From Plumapathes pennacea (taxonomy: Eukaryota > Cnidaria > Anthozoa > Antipatharia > Myriopathidae), in the NCBI GenBank assembly GCA_964036295.1, contig OZ038465.1, forward strand, positions 13,106,667-13,170,666: 64,000 bases of DNA, read 5' to 3'. Positions 48,546 to 61,054 of this stretch are shown here, piece by piece. Every line of letters starts with the position of its first letter. Positions within the stretch are counted from its first letter, which is position 1. Made by a program: the position numbers and the translations under genes. Under the pieces are notes generated by a model. That model ran no database searches, was not told the DNA's origin, and saw only the letters and a program-made list of their open reading frames with translations.

Positions 48546-50382
48546 TAGCATCCTTGATCGAGTTTAATGTGTCGTTACATTCAAGCTGCATAATACGCGA
48601 ACAACGAACGGCAAGGCCATCAGACGCCGTTTAAGCAAACCCGACATCGTCGTCCAATTCATCCACAGGCTCCCCAATCTGGGAGGTTTCAGTTTAAAAA
48701 GTAAAATAAAAAAATACTTTTTACTTATCTAGTTCCCTGTCTGCAGTTACTCCTTGTGTTTCATTTCTGAATGGTTTTCATCTGGTGATGGTCCACCTGT
48801 AAGAAAAAAAATACAAGGAGCCTGTGATCATTGAACATTGTTGTATTTGTTTGGCCACCATATAGGACGAGCCCAAAGAAAGTCTGCACAGGAGGCTAGG
48901 ACCAAGTTTGATTTCTGTCAAACGTTCTGTACAACAATGTCCAACATTTCCTTTGTTCTCGGAATTGACGAGCAAAGCTTGATTCGTTTGGACAGCCTGT
49001 ACAACATTATTTGATTCGCGCCGGCGCACTGAAGCCTAATGATACACCGTGGGCTCACTTTTGGTCCCAGAATCCTTATCGTCGCAATGTTTTATAACAC
49101 ATGTTGGACTCGTTTGGCCACCCCATAAAAAATCATGCAGCATTATTTTATCCAACAATGTTGGATGATTTTGGACGATGTTGCACTCGTTGTCATGTCT
49201 TTGGCCATACGAACCTTTCCAAGCGTTTGCTACAAAATTGACAGTTCTGGAGTTGGAAGTTTTTCTAGGGCAAGTCAAATCCAGATCATGAGCCAAAGTT
49301 GGAGATTGCAAACATTGATAATTTTAATTTCTCTTTCTTGAGCTCTGCCACTTCTTATACTGTATAAATAAACTATATTCCTTAATTATTTCCAGCATCT
49401 TATCCTTTAAATAAATTTAAACAGATTGAACCATTAAGTACAAGCTATATACTGTACCATAAAAAAAACCTTCTGAACAATAATCAGCAGAAACTACTCC
49501 AAGCTATAATAAAATCTTAATGTCTTAATCCATCTTTTATAATCTATAAATAACACAATTTTCATATTTAGTCACGTGCATGTTGAATTGTCATTATATA
49601 AAAATAGTTCACAAGCTTCCTGTTTTTTTTTTTTCAGTTCGCGTTCCTTTACACACTGATTATACCTTAGTGTAAACTGGGCCTTCAGTGTTTTACATGC
49701 TGGAGAAAAACGTAGTTATACCAATAGTATTCAGCAGCACCATTAAACGAAATTTGTGGCAGTGTAAAAATTAATTCTATCATTAATTCATTTGCGTAAA
49801 ATGAACTCCAGTTGTCGCATTGTAAAAAGGATAAAAACAATCTGCAGTAATAGATCGGTTTTCGGATGGCTTTCGTAAAACCAAAACCAAAGATTGCATC
49901 ACAAATCACAGGCTGCAAAAAACACTTTTACCCAATTAGAAACAAAAGTTAATTGCGTTTGCTTTTACTTAGCTTGAAGAAGGAACTCAATCAACAAGCC
50001 AAGATGACGACATCGTCCTCTTGTTTGCTTGCGTGAGAAGATCGCAATCGGGTTTTGATTTTGTTTCTGATTGACTGAGAATGCTGTTAAAGATGTTTGG
50101 ACCAATCCAAAAGCATAGCAAAATGCAAAAACCAATTAAAGCAACCACAAAATAACTTTCGACGACAGTCATCTGAAAACCGCTCTATGTAGTTAGTTCA
50201 CGCAGGCATTACTTGCTGATTTTTATGCCTCCAATAATTAAAATTGTTACTTCCGCGACGTTTCTTTCGGCAGTACAGACAATATACTTCATTTTGGGAT
50301 TCCAGACCCCACGTTATCGTGAACCACAAAATAAACAAATAAACATGTTTCTATAGAAAATCTCCTGCCAAACTTCAGCACG
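48546..50382. other. Non-coding between DUF229 and SPSB3; one MITE
   Basis: Converging 3' ends of the two genes. Apart from the MITE at 49851-50187, a polyadenylation signal near 48705 and AT-rich sequence, I see no gene. Confidence 0.5.
49851..50187. mobile_element. MITE family B, complete copy 3
   Basis: Inverted ends ATAGATCGGTTTTCGGATGG and, reverse complemented from the right, ATAGAGCGGTTTTCAGATGA. Internal GGACCAATCCAAAAGCATAG and TGATTTTGTTTCTGATTG match copies 1 and 2. About 337 bp, non-coding. Confidence 0.8.
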
Positions 50383-53300
50383 TTACTTCACGCGTTGTTT
50401 TTTACTCTGTCCGGGTGTACACGAGCCTCGTTGACAAGACCTCGCATTGATTTTAAAAATCCAGTCGAAGTTGGTGCACAATTGGTTCCTTACACCCGGT
50501 GGTATTGGTAGACGCTCTACCGCATCGGCATTGGGCAACTCCTTACCGATCGCAACACAACAAAGATACTGTAGAGAGAAACATGTCGATGAGCTACGAA
50601 CGACTTTCATTTTGGTCCTGGCAGCTGTGGAGCAGGCCATCGGGTAGAGTTCCTTCCCTCGTAGATCATCCGCAGCAACCCCCAAGGACTTGTTGTTCTT
50701 GAAGAAGGAGAGTTTGCCTGTCCAACCGTCAAGGTGAACACCGATGACTGTGTCACGGTCAAATTTGGAGGTGTACTGCTTGGCCTTGCCGCCATGTTGG
50801 ATTGTGCCGTAGTACGACAGGCCCCAACTGTTGCTGTCCTTTCCGATCATGCTACAGAACGTTGTTCTGTAATGAGACAGGTCCGTGTCGGACGAACCCA
50901 CTCCAATCATCTGTAGAAGAGCGATGAAGGTCAGAAAGAAGCGAGAATACACAGAGGAATAACAACTGGAAGAAATAAAGCAACTTGTCAGCGTGCTATG
51001 TTAAATTATAGAAGGACTTGGGAATTTAAAAGAGCGCTCGAGAAGTGTGGAGAAGGAATCCGCCCTAGTCAAACATTAGATATGTTTATGTCTGTGACAA
51101 TAACAAAAACGATAATTAGATTAAATGCAACTAACAAGTAACTTAACGACATAACTACATATAACAACACGAATTTACAAGCACAACGACGCAAATATGA
51201 CACATGGCACGACAACGACAAACAAATAACAGCAATGACAACGATAACGACAACAGCAACAACAACAACAACAACAACGACGACGACGACGATAACAACA
51301 ACAATGACGACGATAATAACAACAACAATAGCGTCGACAATGTTAACGACAACAATGACAACAGAAATAACGACGACAACAACAATAACAACAACAACAA
51401 CGACAATCACGACAACACTAATAACAACAATAACAACAACAAACAATGATCATCCCTTACGACTTTTGAAAGGGCTGTTCCGAGTAGTGGAGCACAACGA
51501 AACTAAAATTTAACACTGCGATGTTTATAGAACAAATAGGAACTAAAGGTACTTCGGCTCGTCAAAAAACCACGGTACAACATGCACGCAATTTAGATAC
51601 TCTACAGATAAATTTATAGAACACAAACAACAACGTCAAACCGTCCTTTGGGGCTTCTTGGGACAGCGCCTCTCACTGACTGTAGTGTTGTTCTGTGGCA
51701 TGTCGTTTAGTTATAGTTAGTGTTGACCGTGTTCAGCGTCTGTAATGTCCTGGCATCATCAATAGATGCCCGTCCACTGGGGAAATCAATCCTACAAAAA
51801 TTCGCTGTTCCACTGAAATGCGTTACTGTGTGTTCACGAACTGCGTCTAGGCCGAAGTCACAGTTGCATGCCTGCTCGGGACAGTAGTGACTGCTCAGTA
51901 CGTCATCACAGATGTGTGTGTGTGTCTGTTCGTTTAGTCCAGTCAGTCCGCTCTTCAATGTGTTATCATATACCATATATCAATCCGTGAGTGAATAAAC
52001 CAATGTAAATTGTTACTGTACTCAGCTATTCAACGTGTCATCACGTCTGTCAGTTGTTCAATATTTCTGTCCATTTAGTGTCTTCAGATGTGTCTGTCCG
52101 TTCAATGTTCTCAAACTAGAGTAGCCAACAGCTATTGTAATCAGTTGCTCAATGCGTCTTGATGTCTGTCAGTTGTTCGTTTCTTCAGATGTGTGTCTGT
52201 CCATTTAGTGTCTTCAGATATGTGTTTGTCCATTTAGTACTCTCAAACCAGAGTAGCCAACAGCTATTGTAATCAGTTGTTCAGTGTGTCTTCAGATGAG
52301 TCTGTTCGTTTAGTGCCGTCAAACTAATCAGTTGCTCAATGTGTCGTCAGATGTCTGTCAGTCGACCACATAATCAGTTTCAGACAGACACATACCATGT
52401 CAGTTCCATAGACAGCACTTGTCATTTTGATCTCCCAGTAGTGTTCAACATCCTGATCAAGGGGTGTGGTACCCCGCACTGCCGCTGTGCCGCAGCTATA
52501 GTCAGGATGAAACACAACCTCCCGGTCATTATGGGTAAGGAGGGCTGAGGAAGACATGGTACAAGGATCCCATTTCCAATCGAAAAATTCTGTAAAAACC
52601 AAAAGGTAATCAGATGGTATTATTTAGCCTTCTTCCAAGTCATAAGCAGTTGGACACGGAACATGTGTATGAACTTGTCAAGTTCCTTTTTTACATCAAG
52701 ACTCAAATGTAGCCCTGATCAGATGGAGAAGGAAGACAACCATCCTACTGCAACAGTACATATTAATAATTAATAGTTAATAAATAATTAAATGAAATAA
52801 TTATTATTATCATTTAAAATACACAAAGTACTTGATAAACCAGGGCCTACTAGTTAAGTTATACCCAAAGTATATTAAACCAACAACCTTTTTATTAGCT
52901 ATTTTGTTATGACTGAGTATAAATATTATCCCTTGCATTGGTAATTTCTTTTCACTGACAATACTATACACTTTAACAACTGGATGAAAAAACATTGAAT
53001 GCTGTTCACATGAGTAAAGCAAGTGCCAGGGACTGGTTCACATGGTAAAATTTGTACAACAATTAGCACAAACGCAAGCACAAGAGAATTGGAAACTTTT
53101 AGATTTCTTGCACTTGCTTTACATTGTTAACCAGCCCAGCTTTACCAGAGTATGTCTAATGCACTTCAAAAATCACTACTTTTACAACTCAGGATATACA
53201 TCATGGACGAGAAGTTATTAGATCTAGCTGCATGCATGGCCAACTACTTTACCTCTGCAGAATGTACAACAGAGTCGAAGAATCCCTATGAACAGAAATT

Positions 53301-55829
53301 GCACCACCTACTTCCAACTTTTCATCCTGTTGGTCTTCCTTTTTCATCAAGACACTGTCAGTAGTGCCTTGATTGGTGAAGGAAGGCAACCAAGTAAATC
53401 TGTACAAATGTGTCAACCTGAAATCAACAATATTTTGTTTGTCGTTGCTGTTCAGTTGCTGGTTGCTGGTTGTTGGTTCACATGTACATGTACAGATTTG
53501 CACACATCAAACACAAAGCTTTTTAATGTAGCCTGCAAATACAGCCCCTAATTCATGTAGGGTACCGCTTACTGAATCCCGGGGGATTCAGTAAGTGCCT
53601 GGCATGAAGGGGCTGTATTTTGCAGGTTACTATTAATATTACAAGCCCACAAACATTTAAAACAAAAAGTACAATGCTTGAAAAGATTTCATGGAATGTC
53701 AAAAGTACACAACAGTTCACGATAACAAACATAAGTAGATAATACACACACACACAGTGGGTAATTTGTTGGTTTGTTCACAATAATCAAACAATGAGTA
53801 TGAAATATGAATGAATAATGGTAGGAACACAAACCACAAACTGTAAACATGAATATTTCATCCATTATTTTTTTTACAAAAATCAGTTCTGTTTAATTTG
53901 AGGTTCCAACACTGCAGTGCAGAATTCAGGTGTCAGCAGATATTTTTAGAATTTATGACATAGTATATGAGGAACAACACCTTTGTTCTAGAGTCTACCA
54001 TAATGATACCTGAGCCCCATATTGTTATGTCTTCATTATGGAAGAATATCCTGTTTTGGGGAATATCCTGGTCTATATTGTGATGAACTCACATCTCTTA
54101 TCTGGAAAACTTCAAAAATGTTATTTAAGGATCCCTATTGTGATGCACTTGCTTTGACTTGTCAGAAACCATGCATTCTAGCATGTGCAAGGACATGCAA
54201 ATATATGGATTAGTAGGGATTAGTGTTAGATTATTTTCAATAATTCCCTTTCACTTTCAAATAATATTTTAACTCCTGAACAAGTGAAACCTTAAGGTAT
54301 ATTTCCATTTTATTAATAATTTATATACAGTAGATATTGATAAAGATTACTGTACATGAGGATTTCTCCAGTTCTAAAAATCTGATATTTTCATCATGTG
54401 TGATATCTTCACATGAAAAAGATAAAATATTATATCTTCATGTGTACACAGGAAATAAAGGCTGTGACATATTATATATTTGCTTTGGAATTCATCAATA
54501 TTGATATAATAAACAGGACATTACAAGGCCACTTGGTCAGATACAAAATAATGTTATCTTCTTGTGTTGATATATCTCTTGCTCGTAAGAGATACCAGTA
54601 TCATCAACACTTAAAGATAAAATTCGTACCTCTGCAGGGCCATGTACAATGTAATATATCCTCTACATACAGTATCCACCCAATTGGATGCTTTCAATGT
54701 ATACAGTATATTCTAAATATACATGTCAGCTCATGTTTTTTTCAACTCTTCTACTTAATTTGTAAATTTAATTTGGATCAGAAACATGGCAGCGAAAAGG
54801 TAACATACTGTATCTTCATGTAATTCACAGGGACTGTATAGTTATCCTATATTTATTTATTGTCATGACAAGTGCAAATATGGGAGCATATTGCATTCGT
54901 CAGGACCAGATTAACTGGTTTATTAGCTTACATGATCAATATTTGCAAGCAAACTCCATTTTGTGCACGGCTGAGAACATTTAGCCCATAATAAACAATA
55001 TCCCTCACAGATGTTAGTCATATAAAGACATATACACGAAAAGTCGTGCAATATATGGCGCTGTATTTTCAATCGTCAGTTTGTTTTTTTCGCACCTGAA
55101 GCAGGCTCGAAAAAATAAAACCGGCCCGTAAAAATACTCCGCCGTATTGCACTCCTTCATATAAATAATCTTCAAAATTCGTGAAAATTTCGGGGCAGCA
55201 CCTCGTGATTGAAAACCCGTCTGCAAAGGACAGCTGGACAAATTCAAACGGACCCTAACAACGACCATCAGTCGGTCTTGATGAGTGTTCGATTATATTT
55301 CTAGATGCTGTCGTTTCACAATCATTGCCACAACGATTGAAAAAATAACAGTAAAAAATAAAAAAATAAAAAAATAATAATAAAACCATGCCCACCCATG
55401 CACGTTATTTCTTTAATTCAACTCTATGATAGCTTCGCTCGCTAATAAACTGCGTTTTGACGACTTAAAAATAATGATGAAGTTTACAGAGTTGTCTATT
55501 TTGTTGTTCGAAGATGCTCAAGTGGCAGGACAGAAGAGTTTCGTATGCATGCATACAGTTAATAATATTATCATGCCGTTTGTCAAGTTCCGTCTCGCAG
55601 AAAGAAGAAAACGGTAAATTTGCCACTGACGACGCCACATTACACAACAAACACAAAACACAACATTAAAAATCGTGAGAATCTCAGTTCATACATTACC
55701 TTCCTCTTCGCCCTCGGAGTCCGAACTATCATGTTGAGCGGACTCGTCATGGTCGCTCAAAATTCTTGCGAGTAATTCTCGTTGCGACAGCCGCGATCTC
55801 TCACTACACATCTGTTGGACTAAAGCCAT
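50383..55829 (-). CDS. SPSB3: SPRY domain/SOCS box protein, SPSB3 type (3 exons, 283 aa)
   Basis: Substrate-receptor subunit expected to dock Elongin B/C-Cullin ubiquitin ligases through its SOCS box, with the SPRY domain binding targets. Exons: 55700-55829, 52396-52589, 50383-50910; phases 1 and 0, total 852 nt. Residues 1-43 are acidic ([10 protein letters not shown]). The SPRY domain runs through [79 protein letters not shown] and [20 protein letters not shown]. The SOCS box follows: [14 protein letters not shown], then [13 protein letters not shown]. The tail ends basic (KKQRVK). Human SPSB3 is longer (355 aa) at the N-terminus. Both introns hold simple repeats or MITEs. It is head to head with a paralogue starting at 56919. 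Confidence 0.94.
51222..51447 (+). repeat. Trinucleotide (AAC/ACG/ATA) microsatellite
   Basis: Continuous AAC, AACG and ATAAC words in SPSB3 intron 2. Open frames on both strands here (Asn/Asp runs, Leu/Val/Ser runs) come from this repeat. Confidence 0.95.
51880..52375. repeat. Irregular minisatellite in SPSB3 intron 2
   Basis: TGTCTGTCCATTTAGTGTCT, CTTCAGATGTGTxTGT, CAGTTGTTC and CAACAGCTATTGTAATCAGT recur several times in varying order, ending close to the exon 2 donor at 52396. Confidence 0.75.
53528..53630. mobile_element. 103-bp palindrome, MITE-like
   Basis: GTAGCCTGCAAATACAGCCC on the left pairs with GGGCTGTATTTTGCAGGTTA on the right; the centre CTTACTGAATCCC/GGGGGATTCAGTAAG is also self-complementary. 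SPSB3 intron 1. Confidence 0.85.
54355..54672. mobile_element. Palindromic MITE, copy 2
   Basis: Shares the order CTGATATTTTCATCATGTG, GATATCTTCACATGAAAAAG, GGAAATAAAGGCTGTGACAT, GTTATCTTCTTGTGTTGATA, AAAGATAAAATTCGTACCTC and GTAATATATCCTCT with the 18130-18470 element. SPSB3 intron 1. Confidence 0.8.
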
Positions 55830-56918
55830 AGCGACTAATGAATGTCAAACTACTGCAGTATGCTAGCAAGTGAAGTAAAGCCGTTTCCTTGTCCGTGCAC
55901 ACAAAACAATGATAATTCCATGGAAATCTATGGAAATTAAAACAAGCAGATGGCCGCTGCTGACCTTATTGCGCGGGCTCGGGTTCTATTGCGTCACCAG
56001 AAACACAGCCCAAGTGAAAACCAAGGCTGTATTTTATACATTTTTTTCAAACACCCAGTTGCGGAGAAGTAGTATATGTGCTCTGTATTGAACAGTGTTG
56101 AATACTGAGTTCGTTATCAAACTGGGAAAGTAAAGGGGGTGGGGCACAGAAGGTTTGTTTACGCGAACACACACCACACCCTACTCAAAATGGCCAGTGA
56201 TGACAACCGATATGGTTCAATCATTGTTGTCAAAATCAACCTATAAAAGCAACCTGTTTTTGCGACTCTTTGTCTCCTCGCCTCACGACCCCTGAATCTC
56301 TGAGTTGACGCATTTCTGCTCAACAGCCTCGCACGTGACTTGGGCGAGACGAGACCCCACCCCCCGAAATGCTTTGACTACCTATTCAGTCACATAACTG
56401 ACTGCAGTGTATCATGTATGTCACTGAAGTGTGGCGATCACGCTGCAAAATTTACGTGCTCATTTGCATTCCCTTGATAGCCAAGGCGGCGTGAATCACT
56501 TCCGATCCGGAGACTATAAAGTATTGGAGCAGATATTTGAGTTTTTCATGGCGTTCGGTAAAACCGACCCGCGTCAGCTCTTCAGTTATAAAAGCCGATC
56601 GGTTTATGCCTCCAATCTGTGCGTCCTATCAAACGGAGTAAAACTCAAAAAACATAAACAAAGTCGAAGTTGAAAGTATGAGTTATATTCCGGTTTTCGT
56701 GCAGCCAATCATCTCTCGTTGTTTTGATCACAAGACCAAAGCCTGTTTTGTTTCCGGTTCGTCGGTTTGTTGTTTTTCTTGTTATGACAGCATAATACTG
56801 CTGCAAAGCGTCATAGTAGAGTACAGTGTTTGCGTAGATCGGTTGTGTAAAATAATTGGTACTCCGCCAGCAAAGTAGTAGCGAGAAAGGGATTTCCAAA
56901 ATAAGGGAAGGCTTATAA
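55830..56918. promoter_or_regulatory. Shared upstream region of the SPSB3 pair
   Basis: About 1.09 kb between divergent starts, with no recognisable exon. TATAAAAG at about 56242 and TTATAAAAGCC near 56586 are TATA-like, but their use is unproven. TAA stands directly before the 56919 ATG. Confidence 0.45.
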
Positions 56919-58369
56919 ATGGGTAAGTACGAATTCTAATTTCGCCAATTTAGTAAGCACGGTTTGTTTTTATTTGGATTTCAATGAGTTGTGCGTTTAA
57001 ATATGTGGTGGTTTCGATCGATTAGTCGTAGTTTTTCGAGAATACTGAGGTCGCTTTGGTTTATAAACTACATGATGTCCTCACGAATGCTGCGATAGTC
57101 TAGAACTTTCGGACGTCTTTGATATCATAGTGGAAGTTCGTGCGTATAAAGCTGACCCTTCGCAATGTTTGTGCATGTAGAAGAAATCATTTTAATGATT
57201 ATTTTGTTACAGTTTGTTCGTACTTCTCAAAGTGAATGCCGTTATAATAATCATTGTTTACCGGAAATGAACATGAGGGAAGAACCAGCAGGGTTCTGCA
57301 CTCTGTGATGGATTAGGATGGTTTAAGCGGGTGTTTGTACATAGTCTGAATTGGCACCTCCTGGATTTCAGCGTACCTTTTTGAGCAATTAAGTAAACAT
57401 TCAGATCGGTAGTTCGCACATGCTGAGCGAGCCAAAAGGGGGCATGGATGGGGGAGGGGGGGGGGGGGGGGGAGAGCCTCTATACCCACCCCCACCCCCT
57501 CCTCTGTAACACTGGGGAGGAGAAAATGTTTTATTTACATTGCTGTTGTGCCACCGTGAAGAAATACCACTGACAAAAAAATTTACTCTGGTCTCTATTA
57601 AAATTCCAGTGATAAAAAAGTAAAGCGATTATAATATTATACAGCTCCCACTAATGCGGTAAAACTTTTCTCTCTTATAGGTATTAGTTGTCCAGAATCT
57701 TACTGCCCGTGGCCTGAATCCTACAAGGAATGTTGGTTCTGGAATGATGACGACAAGTCCCCTGATGTTTACATCAGCAATAACAAGAAAATAGCATGTT
57801 TCTACATTGACCCTGTGCATGAGAGTACAGGGACTGCTGCGGTGCGTGGCACAAAAGCCTTTACACATGGGCAGCACTACTGGGAGGTGAAACTGAGCTC
57901 TGTGTTTGGCACATCGGTAATGATTGGTGTCGCTACTAAGAGGGCCCTTTTACAGACCAGTAACTATGAATTTGTGGACTTGATAGGGTGGGACAATCAG
58001 AGCTGGGGGCTGTCTTACAAAGGGAGGATCTGGCATGGTGGAAAGTACAGAAATTATTGTGAGGCATTCTATGATTCAACAGTTATAGGGGTGCTTGTTG
58101 ATATGGATAGGGGGACATTGTCATACTTCAAGAACGGTGAGCCACTTGGTGAAGCATTCACAAACTTACTGCGTGACACCACATCTGAACTGTATCCTAT
58201 TGTGTCGTCCACTGCCACTCTCTCTGAAATAGAACTCCGTGAAAGTAGTTGCCGGTATTACTCATTGCAAGATCAGTGCCGAATGACGATTACCAAGCAT
58301 GTGGAAAAAGAAGACATTGACTATTTGCCACTTCCAGAAGGGATGTGCAAGCTCCTAAAGAGTATATGA
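56919..58369 (+). CDS. SPSB3-like SPRY/SOCS box paralogue (230 aa)
   Basis: The coding part of exon 1 is only ATGG (56919-56922) before GTAAGT; exon 2 is 57681-58369. The phase-1 join gives MGISCPESYCPWPESYKECW and 693 nt in total. In-frame TAA sits directly upstream of the ATG. The SPRY motifs run parallel to the neighbour: [78 protein letters not shown] and ELYPIVSSTATLSEIELRES. A weaker SOCS-box-like end follows, with LQDQCRMTITK and YLPLPEGMCKLL. The intron present at GTDM/MIG in the minus-strand gene is absent. It lacks the acidic N-terminus and basic tail of its neighbour. The role is presumably the same adaptor function with different targets. Confidence 0.9.
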
Positions 58370-60777
58370 CGTCTGCCAATTTAGACTATATATTTCTAAT
58401 AATTATAGTCATCTCTTCCTGAGCTTCCTCGATTAGCGAAAGTGCAGCAGCAACTTATACTTTTAGGTTGCCTTCATAGCAGAATATATTGCCCTCCATG
58501 CTGACACATGCAGAGTAGTATATATTTCCCTTTAGAATCTGGCTGTGTAAAGGTTTACTAGAGTTTTGAAGCCTAATTCTTCAACAACTGGCTTGTGAAT
58601 TTACCATTATTATCTTTGAAAGTTGTGGACATTAAGTTTGGATGTACATAGAAACTTTGAGGAATTTAGTCTCTTATCTTACACTTGGATTATAGAAGGT
58701 ATCAATATTAATTTATAGCATTTACAGACGTAATAGCACAAAACCAAAGCAGACTACTGATAATATGTTTAAATACTTTCAACACAGACATCCAAAAACC
58801 ACTTTAATTCACAGTGACAGTTAAACTGAATGTTGACCTGTCCAGTAAAATACGTTTTACCAATCTGATTATCAAATATTAATAATGTACAGTACCCATT
58901 ATCTAAACTAATTTTATGATATAAACATTTTAAAATGTTTTTGTGTACTTTTTAGTTACTAGAAAGATAGTCTCCTTTATAGTGAATACATACAGTACAG
59001 TTATATAAATATTACTGTGTTAATGTGTGTAATATATGTGGTTAGAGATAATATTATTAGTTTGATCAGCTAAATCAATCTTGCCATGTAATTTTCTCCT
59101 ACACAGCGTGTGATATGTATGAGAATAATATATCTCCAGAATGGAGGAGAAAGCTAAAGGTGGAAAATACAGGTTAAGGTTGTATTTTGGAAGATCTGTA
59201 AATATTGCAAAGTTTAAGATTGAATATTGTTACAACATAAATATTTAATAACTTGCTGATCCAAATTATAGATTTTAACCTAGTTTGTAAAATCAGATCT
59301 ATGTACATTATATACTGTTTGGAAACCTTCATGTTGAACTAACTTGCATGAATAGAAAAAATGATTACTTGTTAATTTTATTGTCCATTTGCTGTCAAGA
59401 GAGAGAAAAAGATATATACCAAACTTTGGAATCATTGGGGTATAATTACCTTAAACAGGATATGTTCAAAGTGTTCTTAGGAACAATTTTCCCATCCTCC
59501 TGCACGCGTGCTCCACTCCTTTTGGATCCAATTGACTTGTGGGTAACCAAGATAAAAAAAACCACGATCCTCTGCGCGCGCTCTTGTATCGTGGCGCTGA
59601 TTAAATGTTGACGGCGGGCACTTCTTCCCCTTTTCATGGCATCAATTATTTACATTAGAGGTGTAAACACAGTACTAACGAATGCGTCGTCAATCCGTAC
59701 AATTTGACGGCTCTTATGACGACACTGTACGTCATCGGAAGAGCTTTATGATGAAAAATACACCACAGACCCAGAATTAATTATGCGGTTTGATTGCCGA
59801 GAATGAAATGCTTTTTTTTTTTTTACATGAACTGAGGATCAATGGTACATACTGAAAAGGATTTTCAGAGAAACAGTATTTACACCATGCACTACGCATT
59901 TCAAAACAAATGTAATAATTTGGATATGGTACCCTGTCCATTCTTTTGCCTCAACTGTGGCTGTATGAGACCTATCTAATTGGTATACAAGGGGCTCGTT
60001 TAGTGTGCTTAATAAAAAAGATTTTTTGTTAATTAACGCCGGCGGATATCAGCGGATAGTAGTCAAGAGGATTAATTGTTATTTGAACGAGAAATGGTGA
60101 GGAAATCTCATGTCAAGCTAAGCCGTGACAAATAAAAACGTTTCTTCTAAAGGATATTCGTATGATGAAGGTCCGGTTTAATCCGCCGAGAGGTCACGTT
60201 TCAACACGAATTCCTCATCGACTCAATTGCTGAGACGGCAAAACGACCTGAAGCCAAGGGTACAGATTAAAACTCTGCCATTGCAGCGCCTCTTTTCCCT
60301 ATGTTTAATCCGTTGTTTCACCACCCATTGAATTATTTCAACGAATTCGGCATTGAGTCAGAGCTTTCATTTGAGACTTCAGCCGGAGTTGGAAATTTTG
60401 TAGTTGAGTCAAATTTGCCCATTGACTAAGATATTTAATAGCACAAAACGGATTCAGTATTTTCTGTCAGTCACAGCACCTAATCTATATACGGTTAGTT
60501 ACTATGTCAACCGATAAACCTTTTTGATTCGACGGGCCGTCACTTTAGAGAGGATTGACAGCATACGGAAAGACCTTATTCAGGACCGTCAGAAGTCAAT
60601 TCCGGATTGAGAAATTGCTGATGGGTTTACTGATTTAACTCAGTGTAAACTGAAAATGTGTGAATTTTTGCTGCACGAGAAAAGAAAAGGGATAACAAGA
60701 AATGGGCCAGAACAGGCAGCTGACAAATTGCGGCCGAAATTTAACTGCCAACGGACAGAGTGGAGTAGTTTACCCCA

Positions 60778-60977
60778 TTTAGTATATACCACACAAGTGA
60801 ATAGTGCTTTTCGCGCGCTCTGATTGGCTCCTCAATCTCGGAATATCAAGTACTATTCACCTCCCGGCGGTTTCCGGTAAAACAAAATGACGCGCGAATC
60901 CAATTTTTGCCCGCTTTTGTCGGAAATAAAATAGCTATTTGGGAGTTGGCTATTAAGCTTGTGTGGTATATACTAAA
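60778..60977. mobile_element. 200-bp MITE with perfect 20-bp inverted ends
   Basis: TTTAGTATATACCACACAAG at 60778-60797 is repeated as its exact reverse complement at 60958-60977. Subterminal GTGAATAG/CTATTCAC also pair. Non-coding. Confidence 0.88.
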
Positions 60978-61054
60978 ACAATTATTCGCCTCAGTGTCGG
61001 TGAATAGCGGTGGATATTCCACCGCTATTCACCTCCATTTCGGCGAATAATTGT
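60978..61054. mobile_element. 77-bp palindrome abutting the 200-bp MITE
   Basis: ACAATTATTCGCC at 60978-60990 pairs with 61042-61054. The inner GTGAATAGCGGTGG at 61000-61013 pairs with 61019-61032 around ATATT. It shares the GTGAATAG word with the neighbouring element. Confidence 0.88.

Noticed and set aside
51069-51513. Open frames with Val/Leu/Ser or Asn/Asp runs on both strands.
   Set aside because: They arise from the AAC/ACG microsatellite in SPSB3 intron 2.
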